A stretch of 64,000 bases of DNA from contig NZ_CP115668.1 of NCBI RefSeq assembly GCF_028021195.1, positions 1,488,001-1,552,000 of the forward strand. Reading direction: 5' to 3'. This document shows, piece by piece, positions 1-7,999 of the stretch. Each line of letters opens with the position of its first letter. Position 1 is the first letter of the stretch. This DNA is from Cutibacterium equinum (GTDB lineage: Bacteria > Actinomycetota > Actinomycetes > Propionibacteriales > Propionibacteriaceae). Both the position numbers and the translations under genes were made by a program. Below the pieces are notes generated by a model. The model ran no database searches and had not been told where the DNA came from. It saw only the letters and a list, made by a program, of their open reading frames with translations.

Positions 1-160
1 ACCCAATGTGCTGCGTGGTTCCTCAGTGCTCGCAGCCATCGCCGCCGAGAATGGTGTCCAGGTCTGCCCGATCTATGGCGACACCTTCGACGACCAAGTC
101 ACGAACTACATCGACCTCATGAAATTCGACGCTGATTCCCTGGCCAAGTGCCTGGGATGA
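1..160 (+). CDS. Metal ABC transporter substrate-binding protein, C-terminal end (partial)
   Basis: Only the last 52 codons are in the window; the reading frame starts at base 2 and ends with TGA at 158-160. The segment contains the run GDTFDDQVTNYIDLMKFDAD, which resembles the end of ZnuA/TroA-type periplasmic or lipid-anchored metal-binding proteins. Such proteins bind Zn2+ or Mn2+ outside the membrane and hand it to an ABC permease. The call rests mainly on context: it lies 19 bases upstream of a surface-anchored protein, followed by a metal-type ABC ATPase and permease on the same strand, the order known for actinobacterial anchored-repeat-type ABC systems. The metal ligands are outside the window, so metal specificity cannot be judged. 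Confidence 0.7.
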   Translation, partial: PNVLRGSSVLAAIAAENGVQVCPIYGDTFDDQVTNYIDLMKFDADSLAKCLG

Positions 161-179
161 CGCTCCTGCGGAGGAATCC

Positions 180-1262
180 ATGATTACCAAACACCGTCGG
201 GTGGCGGCTCTGTCTGCCATGTTCATCGCGCTCAGCGCTGGCTTCTCGCTCTCCCAGCCAGCCCAGGCCGCCCCGACCCCACCGCCAGATCCTGCCCTCA
301 AGCAGACGGTGACCGACAGCGAGAAAGTGGCCAAGGGACCCGCCGAGATCAAGCGCGGCCACGTCGATGTCGGCCCTCGCCTCATTGACGGCCAGTTCAC
401 CCTCATGGCCCGCGACGACAGCGCCAACCCGCCAGTGTGGCGCAGCACCGACGACGCCGTCCTGCGCGTGGTCGATGCGTCCCTGATCGACGTGCCGAAC
501 GACGACACCTACTCCTTCCTCGGCGACATGCGTGGCAAGAAGGCCTACGTCATTCCCCAGACCCAGGACCAGAAGGTCGTGTGGCTGGGCTGGAACACCC
601 AGGCCCCCGAGATCGTCAAGAACTTCCCGCGCGGCGCCGATCTCGTCTTCACCGGCCACGAAGGCCCCGGTCAGGCCCACATGTTCATCGAGAACGGTTT
701 CGACGCCCCCATGGCGCTGTATGACTCCACCAAGTCCGGCGAACAGCTGGTGCACATGGAGGCCAACACTCACGTTCACGCCAACTGGGTGTTCTCCGAT
801 CCGGGAGCCCAGACCATCTCCGTCGATGTGCGCGGGACTGACGCCAAGGGCACCAAGCACTCCTTCTCGACCAAGATGAGGTTCGTCATCGGTGACAAGG
901 GTTCGGCCGACGAAGCTCGCGCCTTGGGGGCCTCTGCCTCGGCATCGGCCCAGGCATCAGCGGCATCGGATTCCTCAGCGTCTGACAACGCATCGACAAG
1001 CGGTTCTGCCGCGACCTCAGCTCCGGCCAAGGCGTCGTCGTCGGCGGCAGCCTCCCCCACGTCCAGCAACGATTCTGACAGCGGCACCTCGCGGGGCATG
1101 ATCATCGCGATCATCGCCGGAGTCGTCATCGTCGGCATTGTCATCGGCGCCCTGGTCAGCCGCTCCAAGTCGAAGAAGTTGCACGACGAGGTGTGGAAGG
1201 ACGAGGACAAGGACGCGACGTCAGCCAAGAACTCCAACGACGAAACGAGTTCGCATGAGTGA
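180..1262 (+). CDS. Surface-anchored choice-of-anchor M domain protein of a metal ABC operon
   Basis: A 360-residue protein with a signal peptide (residues 1-30, cleavage probably after AQA). A choice-of-anchor M / actinobacterial surface-anchored repeat domain spans about 60-238, followed by an Ala/Ser-rich linker (249-302), one membrane segment (about 307-326) and a charged cytoplasmic tail. The domain carries the family hallmark HVHANWVFSDPG (198-209) and further histidines (GHEGPGQAH, about 159-167), suitable for binding metal, though this is inference. A GAGGAA ribosome site precedes the ATG. The 3' end overlaps the start of the ATPase gene by 8 bases, so the genes are translationally linked. 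Known relatives sit in ABC operons of the same composition. There is no LPxTG motif here; anchoring would be by the membrane segment. The substrate is not proven. Confidence 0.82.
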   Translation: MITKHRRVAALSAMFIALSAGFSLSQPAQAAPTPPPDPALKQTVTDSEKVAKGPAEIKRGHVDVGPRLIDGQFTLMARDDSANPPVWRSTDDAVLRVVDASLIDVPNDDTYSFLGDMRGKKAYVIPQTQDQKVVWLGWNTQAPEIVKNFPRGADLVFTGHEGPGQAHMFIENGFDAPMALYDSTKSGEQLVHMEANTHVHANWVFSDPGAQTISVDVRGTDAKGTKHSFSTKMRFVIGDKGSADEARALGASASASAQASAASDSSASDNASTSGSAATSAPAKASSSAAASPTSSNDSDSGTSRGMIIAIIAGVVIVGIVIGALVSRSKSKKLHDEVWKDEDKDATSAKNSNDETSSHE

Positions 1263-2028
1263 CCTGGGATCCATCGCGATCACTGACGTGGCCGTCAACC
1301 TGGGCGGGCGCCAGGTGCTTCACGACGTCAACGTGTCAGCCAGCAGGGGTGACCTGTTGGCTCTCCTGGGGCCCAACGGGGCCGGCAAGACAACCTTGTT
1401 GCGCACCATGCTTGGCCTGGTGAAGCCGGCCAAGGGCAGCGTGGAGGTTGCTGGGGCCGCTGCGGGCAAGGGATGGCGTCACATCGGTTACGTCCCCCAG
1501 CGTCACGAATTTGCCTGGGACTTCCCCATCAGCGTCGCTGACGTCGTCATGAGCGGACGGACCCGCCACATCGGGTGGCTGCGTCGTCCCGGCAAGGATG
1601 ACCACGTCGCCGTGCGCGACGCCCTGCGGACCGCCGACATGGCGGACCTGGCAGATCGCACGGTGGGGGAACTGTCTGGTGGTCAGCGTCAGCGTGTTCT
1701 CATTGCCCGAGCCCTGGCCACGCGTCCGTCAGTGCTGCTCCTTGACGAGCCGTTCACCGGGGTCGACATGCCGACCCAGGAGATGCTCACCGAGCTGTTC
1801 TGCCGCTTGGCTGCCGACGGCACCACCTTGGTCATGACGACCCATGACCTCGCGCAGGCCATGGCCACCGCTGACCGGGTGTGTCTCATCAACCGCACCG
1901 TCATTGCCGACTCCACCCCGCAGGAGTTGCGCGATCCGACGATGTGGATGAAGGCCTTTGGGGTCTCCGAGAATTCTCCGCTGCTGACCATGGTCGGGGC
2001 TGCCGAACCCGTCCCCACCCCCCTCTGA
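1255..2028 (+). CDS. Metal-type ABC transporter ATP-binding protein (anchored-repeat system)
   Basis: A 257-residue ABC ATPase that would power uptake through the permease encoded next. It shows Walker A GPNGAGKTT (about 39-47), a Q-loop region (VPQRHEF), signature LSGGQRQR (140-147), Walker B LLLDEPF (about 161-167) and the switch histidine in TTHD. The ATG at 1255 overlaps the stop of the preceding gene; an in-frame open stretch upstream of it belongs to that gene's territory and is not used. The length fits ZnuC/MntB-like subunits. The neighbours (binding protein, surface protein, permease) point to zinc or manganese import; the exact metal is inference. Confidence 0.88.
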   Translation: MSDLGSIAITDVAVNLGGRQVLHDVNVSASRGDLLALLGPNGAGKTTLLRTMLGLVKPAKGSVEVAGAAAGKGWRHIGYVPQRHEFAWDFPISVADVVMSGRTRHIGWLRRPGKDDHVAVRDALRTADMADLADRTVGELSGGQRQRVLIARALATRPSVLLLDEPFTGVDMPTQEMLTELFCRLAADGTTLVMTTHDLAQAMATADRVCLINRTVIADSTPQELRDPTMWMKAFGVSENSPLLTMVGAAEPVPTPL

Positions 2029-2041
2029 CAAGGAACCATCA

Positions 2042-2905
2042 ATGCTCACTCCCTGGGAGTTCTTCACTGATCTCACCAATCCCCTGCTGGTCTTCTTGCC
2101 GAAGGCCTTGCTGGTTGCCGTGGTCTGTTCGATGGTTGCCGGAGTCATCGGTTCCCATGTCGTGCTGCGAGGCATGGCCTTCATCGGAGACGCAGTGGCG
2201 CACTCGGTCTTCCCCGGTTTGGCTGTGGCCTTCCTGTTACAGGGGTCGCTGCTGTTGGGTGGCACTGTGGCCGGTCTCGTCACGGCCGTCCTGGTGGCCA
2301 TCGTCTCCCAGAACCGACGCCTCAAGGAGGACTCGGTCATCGGAATCCTCTTCGCGGGAGCCTTCGCGTTGGGAATCGTCATCATCTCTCGAGCGCCCGG
2401 GTATGCGGGTTCCCTGCAGCAGTTCCTCTTCGGATCCATCACCGGCATCACCACTGACGACATTGTCATCGTCTGCGTCGGCGGCGCCTTGATACTGCTG
2501 GCGGAACGAGCCCTGCACAAGGAGCTGGTGACCGTCGGCCTGGACCGCGAGACTGCTCGCGCCACCCACATGCCGGTCTTCGCCCTGGACCTGGTTCTCT
2601 ACGTCCTGGTCACGCTCACCGTCGTCATGTCGGTGCAGGTCATCGGCAACGTTCTGGTGCTGGCTCTGCTGGTCACCCCGGCCTCGACGGCTCGTATGCT
2701 CACCAACCGGTTGTCGACGATGATGCTGCTGGCTCCGATCATCGGGGCTGTGTGCGCCCTGGTCGGTCTGTACCTGTCGTGGTCGGTCGACCTGCCGGCC
2801 GGCGGAACGATCGTCCTCGTCTCCACCGTGGTCTTCCTGCTGAGTTGGTTGCTTGCTCCCAAGCATGGTCTGCTGGGCGCGTGGCTACGCCGCAGGGCAG
2901 CCTGA
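2042..2905 (+). CDS. Metal ABC transporter permease (ZnuB/MntC family, anchored-repeat type)
   Basis: A 287-residue integral membrane protein with about eight hydrophobic segments and the ABC-3 family look: HVVLRGMAFIGDAVAHSVFPGLA near residues 39-61, then SVQVIGNVLVLALLVTPASTARML near 199-222. It forms the membrane channel of the metal importer. AAGGAA 8-13 bases before the ATG is the ribosome site. It is the last gene of the operon, 13 bases after the ATPase. It converges on the GNAT gene at 3032. Confidence 0.88.
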   Translation: MLTPWEFFTDLTNPLLVFLPKALLVAVVCSMVAGVIGSHVVLRGMAFIGDAVAHSVFPGLAVAFLLQGSLLLGGTVAGLVTAVLVAIVSQNRRLKEDSVIGILFAGAFALGIVIISRAPGYAGSLQQFLFGSITGITTDDIVIVCVGGALILLAERALHKELVTVGLDRETARATHMPVFALDLVLYVLVTLTVVMSVQVIGNVLVLALLVTPASTARMLTNRLSTMMLLAPIIGAVCALVGLYLSWSVDLPAGGTIVLVSTVVFLLSWLLAPKHGLLGAWLRRRAA

Positions 2906-2945
2906 GGAGTCCCTGCTTCCTGCCCATCTCATGGTCCGGCGCACA

Positions 2946-3021
2946 CCACCCACCATGTTCATGACGAGACCACACGCATCCATGCAACCGGGACGTACTC
3001 ATGGACGTCCTTGGTGGGTGG
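2946..3021. repeat. Widely spaced inverted repeat between convergent genes
   Basis: CCACCCACCA at 2946-2955 is the exact reverse complement of TGGTGGGTGG at 3012-3021. The pair lies between the permease stop (2905) and the GNAT stop (3032) and could fold as a long stem-loop ending transcription from both sides. The 56-base loop and absence of a T-run make this weak. Confidence 0.35.
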
Positions 3022-3031
3022 CCATGTGCCC

Positions 3032-3871
3032 TCAGTACAGCACCGTGGCCATCTCTCCGACCTGACGGAAACCCACGGTGCGGTACATGGCCAGGGCGCG
3101 GGTGTTGAAGTCATTGACGTAGAGGGAGACCGACTCGTAGCGACGCCGACACAACTGTGCCACGGCCGTCATGGCAGCGTCGGCGAGCCCCTTGCCACGC
3201 CACGCCGGGTCAAGCCAGACCCCCTGAATCTGACAGTGCGTGCGCCAGTCGACGCCGATGTCGGACTTCCATCGCACGGTTCCATCATCATCGACGATGT
3301 CGAAGCAGTGGCCCTTCTGGACAAGGGTGCGCATGTGACTCATGTACCCGCCGGAGCTTTCGATCGGGCTGACGCCGACCTCCTCGGTGTACATCGCCAC
3401 CGCAGCCTGGAAATACGCCTGGAAGTGATCCATCGTGGCAGCCTTGACACGAGGATCGGCGCCCACACGGGACGGCTCGTGCAACTCCAACAACGGTTGA
3501 CAGGCACGAACCTCGCGAGGCCGACCCCAGGCGCGCGGGTAGCGCTGCGACAGGATGCGGTGCAGAGCCATCACTGGCCCGGATCGACCCATCATCGACG
3601 AGGAGGTCCGCCACGGACCAACCTTGGAGGACAAGACCTCGATCGTCGACTCGTCAGAGGCCACCGGAACGACGTTGGCCCCCAAGTGAAGCATCCCCTG
3701 CAATTCCCCGGAATGCACCACACCGACGACAGGGCACCCCAGCCTGCCGCGATCCAAGCCATTGGCCTGGATGCGCGACAGGAGGAAGAGATTTCCTACC
3801 GGGTCCTGCTGCAGGAATTCAGTGACCTGACCAACGTCGGTGTCGTCAAGGACCCTGACCCTGGTGAACAC
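3032..3871 (-). CDS. GNAT-family acetyltransferase with DUF4081-like N-terminal domain
   Basis: A 279-residue protein, GTG start at 3871, one base after the ispG stop. The C-terminal third has the GNAT acetyl-CoA signature (VWLDPAWRGKGLADAA, near 217-232) and the family ending YVNDFNTRALAMYRTVGF. The N-terminal part (FLQQDPVGNLFLLSRI) fits the DUF4081 domain. Mycobacteria carry the same kind of gene directly downstream of ispG (Rv2867c after Rv2868c), supporting orthology. The acceptor is unknown. A longer open frame runs antisense-like through ispG; the GTG at 3871 is preferred because it avoids that overlap, although no strong ribosome site precedes it, so translation may be coupled to ispG. 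Confidence 0.82.
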   Translation of the reverse strand: MFTRVRVLDDTDVGQVTEFLQQDPVGNLFLLSRIQANGLDRGRLGCPVVGVVHSGELQGMLHLGANVVPVASDESTIEVLSSKVGPWRTSSSMMGRSGPVMALHRILSQRYPRAWGRPREVRACQPLLELHEPSRVGADPRVKAATMDHFQAYFQAAVAMYTEEVGVSPIESSGGYMSHMRTLVQKGHCFDIVDDDGTVRWKSDIGVDWRTHCQIQGVWLDPAWRGKGLADAAMTAVAQLCRRRYESVSLYVNDFNTRALAMYRTVGFRQVGEMATVLY

Positions 3872-3872
3872 C

Positions 3873-5015
3873 TCAGGAGACCGCGACTTCCGGTTCCCCG
3901 GTCTCGTCCATGGTCTCGGCCATCCGGTTCGCCTCGTCGACGAGGGTCTGGACGATCTCATTCTCGGGAACGGTGCGAATGACCTCGCCGTGCTTGAAGA
4001 TCTTGCCCTTGCCGTTACCGGCAGCAACACCAAGGTCAGCTTCACGGCCCTCGCCCAGGCCGTTGACGACGCAACCCATGACGGCAACGCGCAGCGGGGC
4101 ATCAATTCCTTCCAGAGCGTCGGTGACGTCGTTGGCCAAGGACAACACGTCGACCTGACAGCGTCCACAGGACGGGCAGGACACGATCTCCAGACCACGG
4201 GGGCGCAGGTTGAGCGACTCCAGGATCTTGATGCCGACCTTGACCTCCTCAACCGGATCGGCCGACAGGGAGACGCGGATGGTGTCGCCGATACCCTCGG
4301 AGAGCAGGTGTCCGAAGGCCACCGCGGACTTGATGGTGCCCTGGAAGGCAGGTCCAGCCTCTGTGACGCCCAGGTGGAGGGGGTAATCGCACTGAGCGGC
4401 AAGCTGCTCATAGGCGCGGATCATGACAACGGGATCGTGGTGCTTCACCGAGATCTTGAAGTCGCGGAACCCGTACTGCTCGAACAGACTGGCCTCCCAC
4501 AGCGCCGATTCCACCATGGCCTCGGCGGTCGGGGCACCATACTTGTCGAGCAGACGCTTGTCGAGGGACCCGGCATTGACGCCGATGCGGATACTGGTGC
4601 CGTGCTCAGTGGCGGACTTGCAGATCGCCTCGATCTGGTCGTCGAACCTGCGGATGTTGCCAGGGTTGACGCGCACCGCGCCACAGCCGGCCTCGATCGC
4701 CTGGAAGACGTACTTCGGCTGGAAGTGGATGTCAGCGATGACCGGGATCTGGGACTGCTTGGCGATGATCGGAAGAGCCTCGGCGTCCTTGTCGGTCGGG
4801 CAGGCGACGCGCACGATGTCACAACCGGCTGCGGTCAGGGCGGCGATCTGCTGAAGGGTGGCACCGATGTCGTGGGTCTTGGTTGTCGTCATGGACTGCA
4901 CCGAGATGGGTGCGTCACCACCGACCAGCACATCTCCCACCTTGATCTGGCGCGTCTTGCGACGCGGCGCCAAGGTCGGAACGGGAGGGGTGGGCATGCC
5001 CAGGTTCACGGTCAT
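3873..5015 (-). CDS. ispG: 4-hydroxy-3-methylbut-2-enyl diphosphate synthase (flavodoxin/ferredoxin)
   Basis: A 380-residue IspG (GcpE). It reduces the cyclic MEcPP to HMBPP, the next-to-last step of the non-mevalonate isoprenoid pathway, in the cytoplasm. Three Fe4S4 ligands are visible, C280 and C283 in CPSCGRC and C315 in CVVNGLGE, with the conserved glutamate E322. The TIM-barrel half starts at [14 protein letters not shown]. The ATG at 5015 is chosen because AGGAG lies ten bases upstream; the open frame extends to 5099 without conserved sequence. Dxr of the same pathway is encoded upstream (10500-9277). In mycobacteria rseP and ispG adjoin; here a 2.7-kb nuclease-like gene lies between them. 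Confidence 0.97.
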   Translation of the reverse strand: MTVNLGMPTPPVPTLAPRRKTRQIKVGDVLVGGDAPISVQSMTTTKTHDIGATLQQIAALTAAGCDIVRVACPTDKDAEALPIIAKQSQIPVIADIHFQPKYVFQAIEAGCGAVRVNPGNIRRFDDQIEAICKSATEHGTSIRIGVNAGSLDKRLLDKYGAPTAEAMVESALWEASLFEQYGFRDFKISVKHHDPVVMIRAYEQLAAQCDYPLHLGVTEAGPAFQGTIKSAVAFGHLLSEGIGDTIRVSLSADPVEEVKVGIKILESLNLRPRGLEIVSCPSCGRCQVDVLSLANDVTDALEGIDAPLRVAVMGCVVNGLGEGREADLGVAAGNGKGKIFKHGEVIRTVPENEIVQTLVDEANRMAETMDETGEPEVAVS

Positions 5016-5094
5016 TGACGTGTCACTCCTGAAATCGCGGATTGTCACTCCCATTGTGTCACCTACGTCCACCGGTGTGGTGACGCTGACAGCG

Positions 5095-5129
5095 AGCACC
5101 CGCCCAACCGAGGTGGCAGGGCGGGTGCT
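5095..5129. terminator. Hairpin downstream of the nuclease-like gene
   Basis: AGCACCCGCCC (5095-5105) and GGGCGGGTGCT (5119-5129) form a perfect 11-bp stem with a 13-base loop, 12 bases past the stop at 5142. No clear T-run follows. It separates the secreted nuclease gene from ispG, suggesting separate transcripts. Confidence 0.7.
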
Positions 5130-5141
5130 GGGAGGGGTTCG

Positions 5142-7844
5142 TCAGACTCCGGTGTACGGCAGACCAGGACGAGTTCCCGGCACATAACCGGGGGCCGGGG
5201 CGAGCGTCGAGGTGGGGCTCGTGGTCGGGGCCGGGGTGGTGGTCGGCGTCACCGACGGGGTGGTCGTCGGGGTGCTCGACGGGGAAACCGGGGGCGTGGT
5301 CGACGGTGAAACGGTGGTCGTCGGCGTCACCGTCGCAGTGGTCGACGGGGAGACGGTGGGCGACGGGGTGGCACTGCCCGTCGGGGAAGGAGTCGGAGTC
5401 GGGACCGGAGCCTGCATCGAGAAGCCGACCAGTGCCGGGGAATGATCCGAGGCAGCGAACTGGCTGGTGGTGTGGAAATCGGTCACGTTGTAGTTGCGAC
5501 GCGAATACTGCATCGCCACCGACTCAGACCCGTTGATGTCCCAGATGCCGGCGCCAGAGATCAGCTCATGGGCCTTGGCATTGGCGAAGATGTGGTCCAA
5601 GGAACCGACACGGCCGGAGAACTGGTAGCTGGCGGCACCCGGATCGTGCTCCTCGACGACCTCACTGAACCCGGCGTCCTTGATGGCAAGGATCGGATCC
5701 TCCATGGCATAGGCGTTGAAGTCTCCGAGCATGAAGACCGAGTCGTCCTTGAAGGTCGTGTTCACCCAACCCGTCAGGGCCTTGGCCTGGGCGACGCGGC
5801 TGGGGTTCGCCTTGCCCTGACCGGTGCCGTCGTCCTCACCTGAGCCCTTGGACTTGAAGTGATTGACGACCGCCACGAAGGTGCGCTTGGACCCCTCCGG
5901 CTGGAAGCGCTGAGCCAGCGGTTGACGGGCATTGGCGAAGGCCGGGTCGGCCAGAATCTGTGAGGCCCCCACCGGGGAAACCTTGCCGACCTTGTAAATG
6001 AAGGCCGAGCGGATGACGTCCTCGTTGGGAGGAACGACGGTCGGGCTGGCCACGTAGGCCCACACCTTCTTGCCAGCAGCCTTGTTGAGGGCGTCGACGA
6101 GGTTTGCCAGGGACGCATCGCGAGATTGTCCCGGACGCCAGGTGATCTGGGCGGAGTTCTCAATCTCCTCGAGGGAGACGACATCGGCATCCAGCCCGTT
6201 GATCGCAGTGACGATCTTGGCCTGCTGGTCGGCGAAGGCCTGCGGGGTGTAGGCGCCACGGACCAGGCAGAAGTTGGTCGCGACCGCGTTTCCGTCACGA
6301 TCGGCATAAGCCTTGCAGTCCGGCTCGTCCTGACCCAGATCGGTGAAGTAGCTCAGCACATTGAAGCTGGCCAGTGTGACATCACCGCCGACAGCCGGCG
6401 GAGTGTCCGGGCGGTTGTTCCCAGCCTGGATCGGCGACAGCCGCGAGTCCGAGCCGACGACCTGACCGGTGGGCTGGAAATTCCAACCGAACCGCTGGTC
6501 CATGATGACCGGCGAGGTGAACTCGACGTGGGTGCCGGTGCGCATCGGGGTGTTCTGGGACAGATACGGCAGAGGCGAGTTCTTGGCGTCGGCATTGGTC
6601 ATGAAGTTCCACGAGGAACCGTCGTCAAGATTGATGTACTTGGCCTGGTTGGCAGCCTCGACGGCCTCGGCGTCCTTGCCCGGACGCGCGACCTCGGTGC
6701 CCTGGTAGAGGGGCTTGTCACCGTCGGCCAGACCGATCTGGCCGTACTGGTTGAGGCCATAGTTGTTGGTGATGGTGTAGCCGCTGGTGGGCTTGACGAG
6801 CATGCCCTCGTAGACCTCCCGCTCGTCGTCAGTGGCCGGCAGGGAGGTCAGCTCGGTGGCCTTGACGGGGGTGCAACCGGAGGTGCGCTCAACTCGGGTC
6901 TTACCAGCGATCTCGGTGAGGTCGTGGAACTCAGTGACGGTGCCCTTGACGGTCACACAGTCGCCGACCTTGATGTTGGCGGCAGCCCACTTCGAGTACA
7001 CGAAGACACCATCCGAGGCGTCGGTGGCCTTCTTCGGGACGCCACCGCTTCCCGGGGTCTGGATGTAGATGCCGTCAAATCCGCCGGTCGGGTAGGCAGC
7101 GGTGACGACTCCCACCGTGGTGACGGTCTTGTCGACCAGCGGGCTGGCCGGACCATTGCCCTGGATTGCGGCGATCGGGGTCACACCAGGTTCCGGGGTG
7201 GGAGTCGATGTGGGTGACGGGGTGGGTGTGGGCGACGGGGTGGGTGTGGGCGACGGTGCGGAACCTGAATTCGTCGGGGTGGGGTCGCCCACTGTGAAGT
7301 CAGCCGAGTTGTCGTCGGTGTCGACGCCATTGCGACGCTCGATCGAGGTGGTGTTCGACGGGGCGGGAGCAGCTTTCTTCTCGGCCACCGATGCGGCGCC
7401 ATAACCCACCAGGTCAACGGCAGTCCCCGATGCGTCAAGGACACGAACCGAGCCCTTGGTGGCGCTCATGGCTGCCGTGCACTGCGCGTCGGGGGCCGGG
7501 AGAAGCTTGCTGCCACCGTCTCCCTTGGCCTCCTGCACCAAGAAGTAGCCACCAGCCTTGACGGTGCCGCTGAGGGTGCAGGTATTGGCCACCTTGCCCT
7601 TGGCGGTGAGGTATTCCAGCTTCCAACCCTCGACGGAGACCTCCGCGTCGGTGGGATTGAGCAGTTCGACGAAGTCGTGGGTCCAGGTGGCACCGGAGTT
7701 ACCGCCACCTCCATAGACCTCATTGATGACGACGTGGCTGGCTGCCACCGAATCAGCATGGGCCGGTTGGACCGCGACGATGGTGGCGGCGCCGCACGAC
7801 AGGGCCGACAGGCTTGCCAGGATGCGTCTGGACAGTGTGTTCAT
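5142..7844 (-). CDS. Secreted ExeM/NucH-like nuclease with lamin-tail domain and C-terminal LPYTG tail
   Basis: A 900-residue exported protein: signal peptide 1-30 (ends AHA), lamin-tail domain (about 33-150, VVINEVYGGGGNSG...DFVELLNPTD), Pro/Thr linker, an OB-like domain (about 236-440), then an endonuclease/exonuclease/phosphatase domain with SLEEIEN, HFKSKG, MLGDFNAY, SLDHIF and ASDHSP motifs, and a second Pro/Thr/Ser stalk. Relatives are extracellular DNases or phosphodiesterases, so DNA or nucleotide degradation outside the cell is likely. The protein ends GLPYTGV then stop: an LPxTG-like motif with no membrane segment behind it. The ATG at 7844 is chosen for the signal peptide; GGGA lies upstream. 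The gene has its own terminator and appears inserted into the dxr-rseP-ispG block. Confidence 0.85.
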   Translation of the reverse strand: MNTLSRRILASLSALSCGAATIVAVQPAHADSVAASHVVINEVYGGGGNSGATWTHDFVELLNPTDAEVSVEGWKLEYLTAKGKVANTCTLSGTVKAGGYFLVQEAKGDGGSKLLPAPDAQCTAAMSATKGSVRVLDASGTAVDLVGYGAASVAEKKAAPAPSNTTSIERRNGVDTDDNSADFTVGDPTPTNSGSAPSPTPTPSPTPTPSPTSTPTPEPGVTPIAAIQGNGPASPLVDKTVTTVGVVTAAYPTGGFDGIYIQTPGSGGVPKKATDASDGVFVYSKWAAANIKVGDCVTVKGTVTEFHDLTEIAGKTRVERTSGCTPVKATELTSLPATDDEREVYEGMLVKPTSGYTITNNYGLNQYGQIGLADGDKPLYQGTEVARPGKDAEAVEAANQAKYINLDDGSSWNFMTNADAKNSPLPYLSQNTPMRTGTHVEFTSPVIMDQRFGWNFQPTGQVVGSDSRLSPIQAGNNRPDTPPAVGGDVTLASFNVLSYFTDLGQDEPDCKAYADRDGNAVATNFCLVRGAYTPQAFADQQAKIVTAINGLDADVVSLEEIENSAQITWRPGQSRDASLANLVDALNKAAGKKVWAYVASPTVVPPNEDVIRSAFIYKVGKVSPVGASQILADPAFANARQPLAQRFQPEGSKRTFVAVVNHFKSKGSGEDDGTGQGKANPSRVAQAKALTGWVNTTFKDDSVFMLGDFNAYAMEDPILAIKDAGFSEVVEEHDPGAASYQFSGRVGSLDHIFANAKAHELISGAGIWDINGSESVAMQYSRRNYNVTDFHTTSQFAASDHSPALVGFSMQAPVPTPTPSPTGSATPSPTVSPSTTATVTPTTTVSPSTTPPVSPSSTPTTTPSVTPTTTPAPTTSPTSTLAPAPGYVPGTRPGLPYTGV

Positions 7845-7893
7845 GGTCAATCCCATCTCGTGACAGGGAGCGTTCGCGCGCCACCTTGCCACG

Positions 7894-7921
7894 GTGATAC
7901 GACCCCAAGCACGGTTGTCAC
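7894..7921 (-). promoter_or_regulatory. Possible promoter of the secreted nuclease gene
   Basis: Read on the minus strand: GTGACA (7921-7916), 16-base spacer, TATCAC (7899-7894), about 50 bases before the ATG at 7844. The match is only moderate. Confidence 0.3.
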
Positions 7922-7943
7922 CGACAATTCACCAAGTTTTCCT

Positions 7944-7968
7944 CTGTCGTGGCGTGGCGTGACGACAG
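7944..7968. terminator. Weak hairpin after rseP
   Basis: CTGTCGT (7944-7950) and ACGACAG (7962-7968) form a 7-bp stem with an 11-base loop, 32 bases after the rseP stop. No T-run. It may end the dxr-rseP transcript. Confidence 0.4.
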
Positions 7969-7999
7969 CTCAGGCCTCGTTCACACGACGGCGGTCGTC

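Noticed and set aside
3840-5018. Long plus-strand open frame opposite ispG (392 codons)
   Set aside because: Antisense shadow of ispG in GC-rich DNA; no family resemblance and low-complexity Gly/Asp/Leu/Val composition.
5016-5141. Frameshift hiding a sortase membrane anchor after LPYTG
   Set aside because: No hydrophobic run plus basic tail in any frame downstream; a terminator follows directly.
7200-7260. Repeated GGGTGTGGGCGACGGGGT-type sequence as a regulatory repeat
   Set aside because: It encodes the Pro/Thr linker of the nuclease-like protein; coding explanation is enough.
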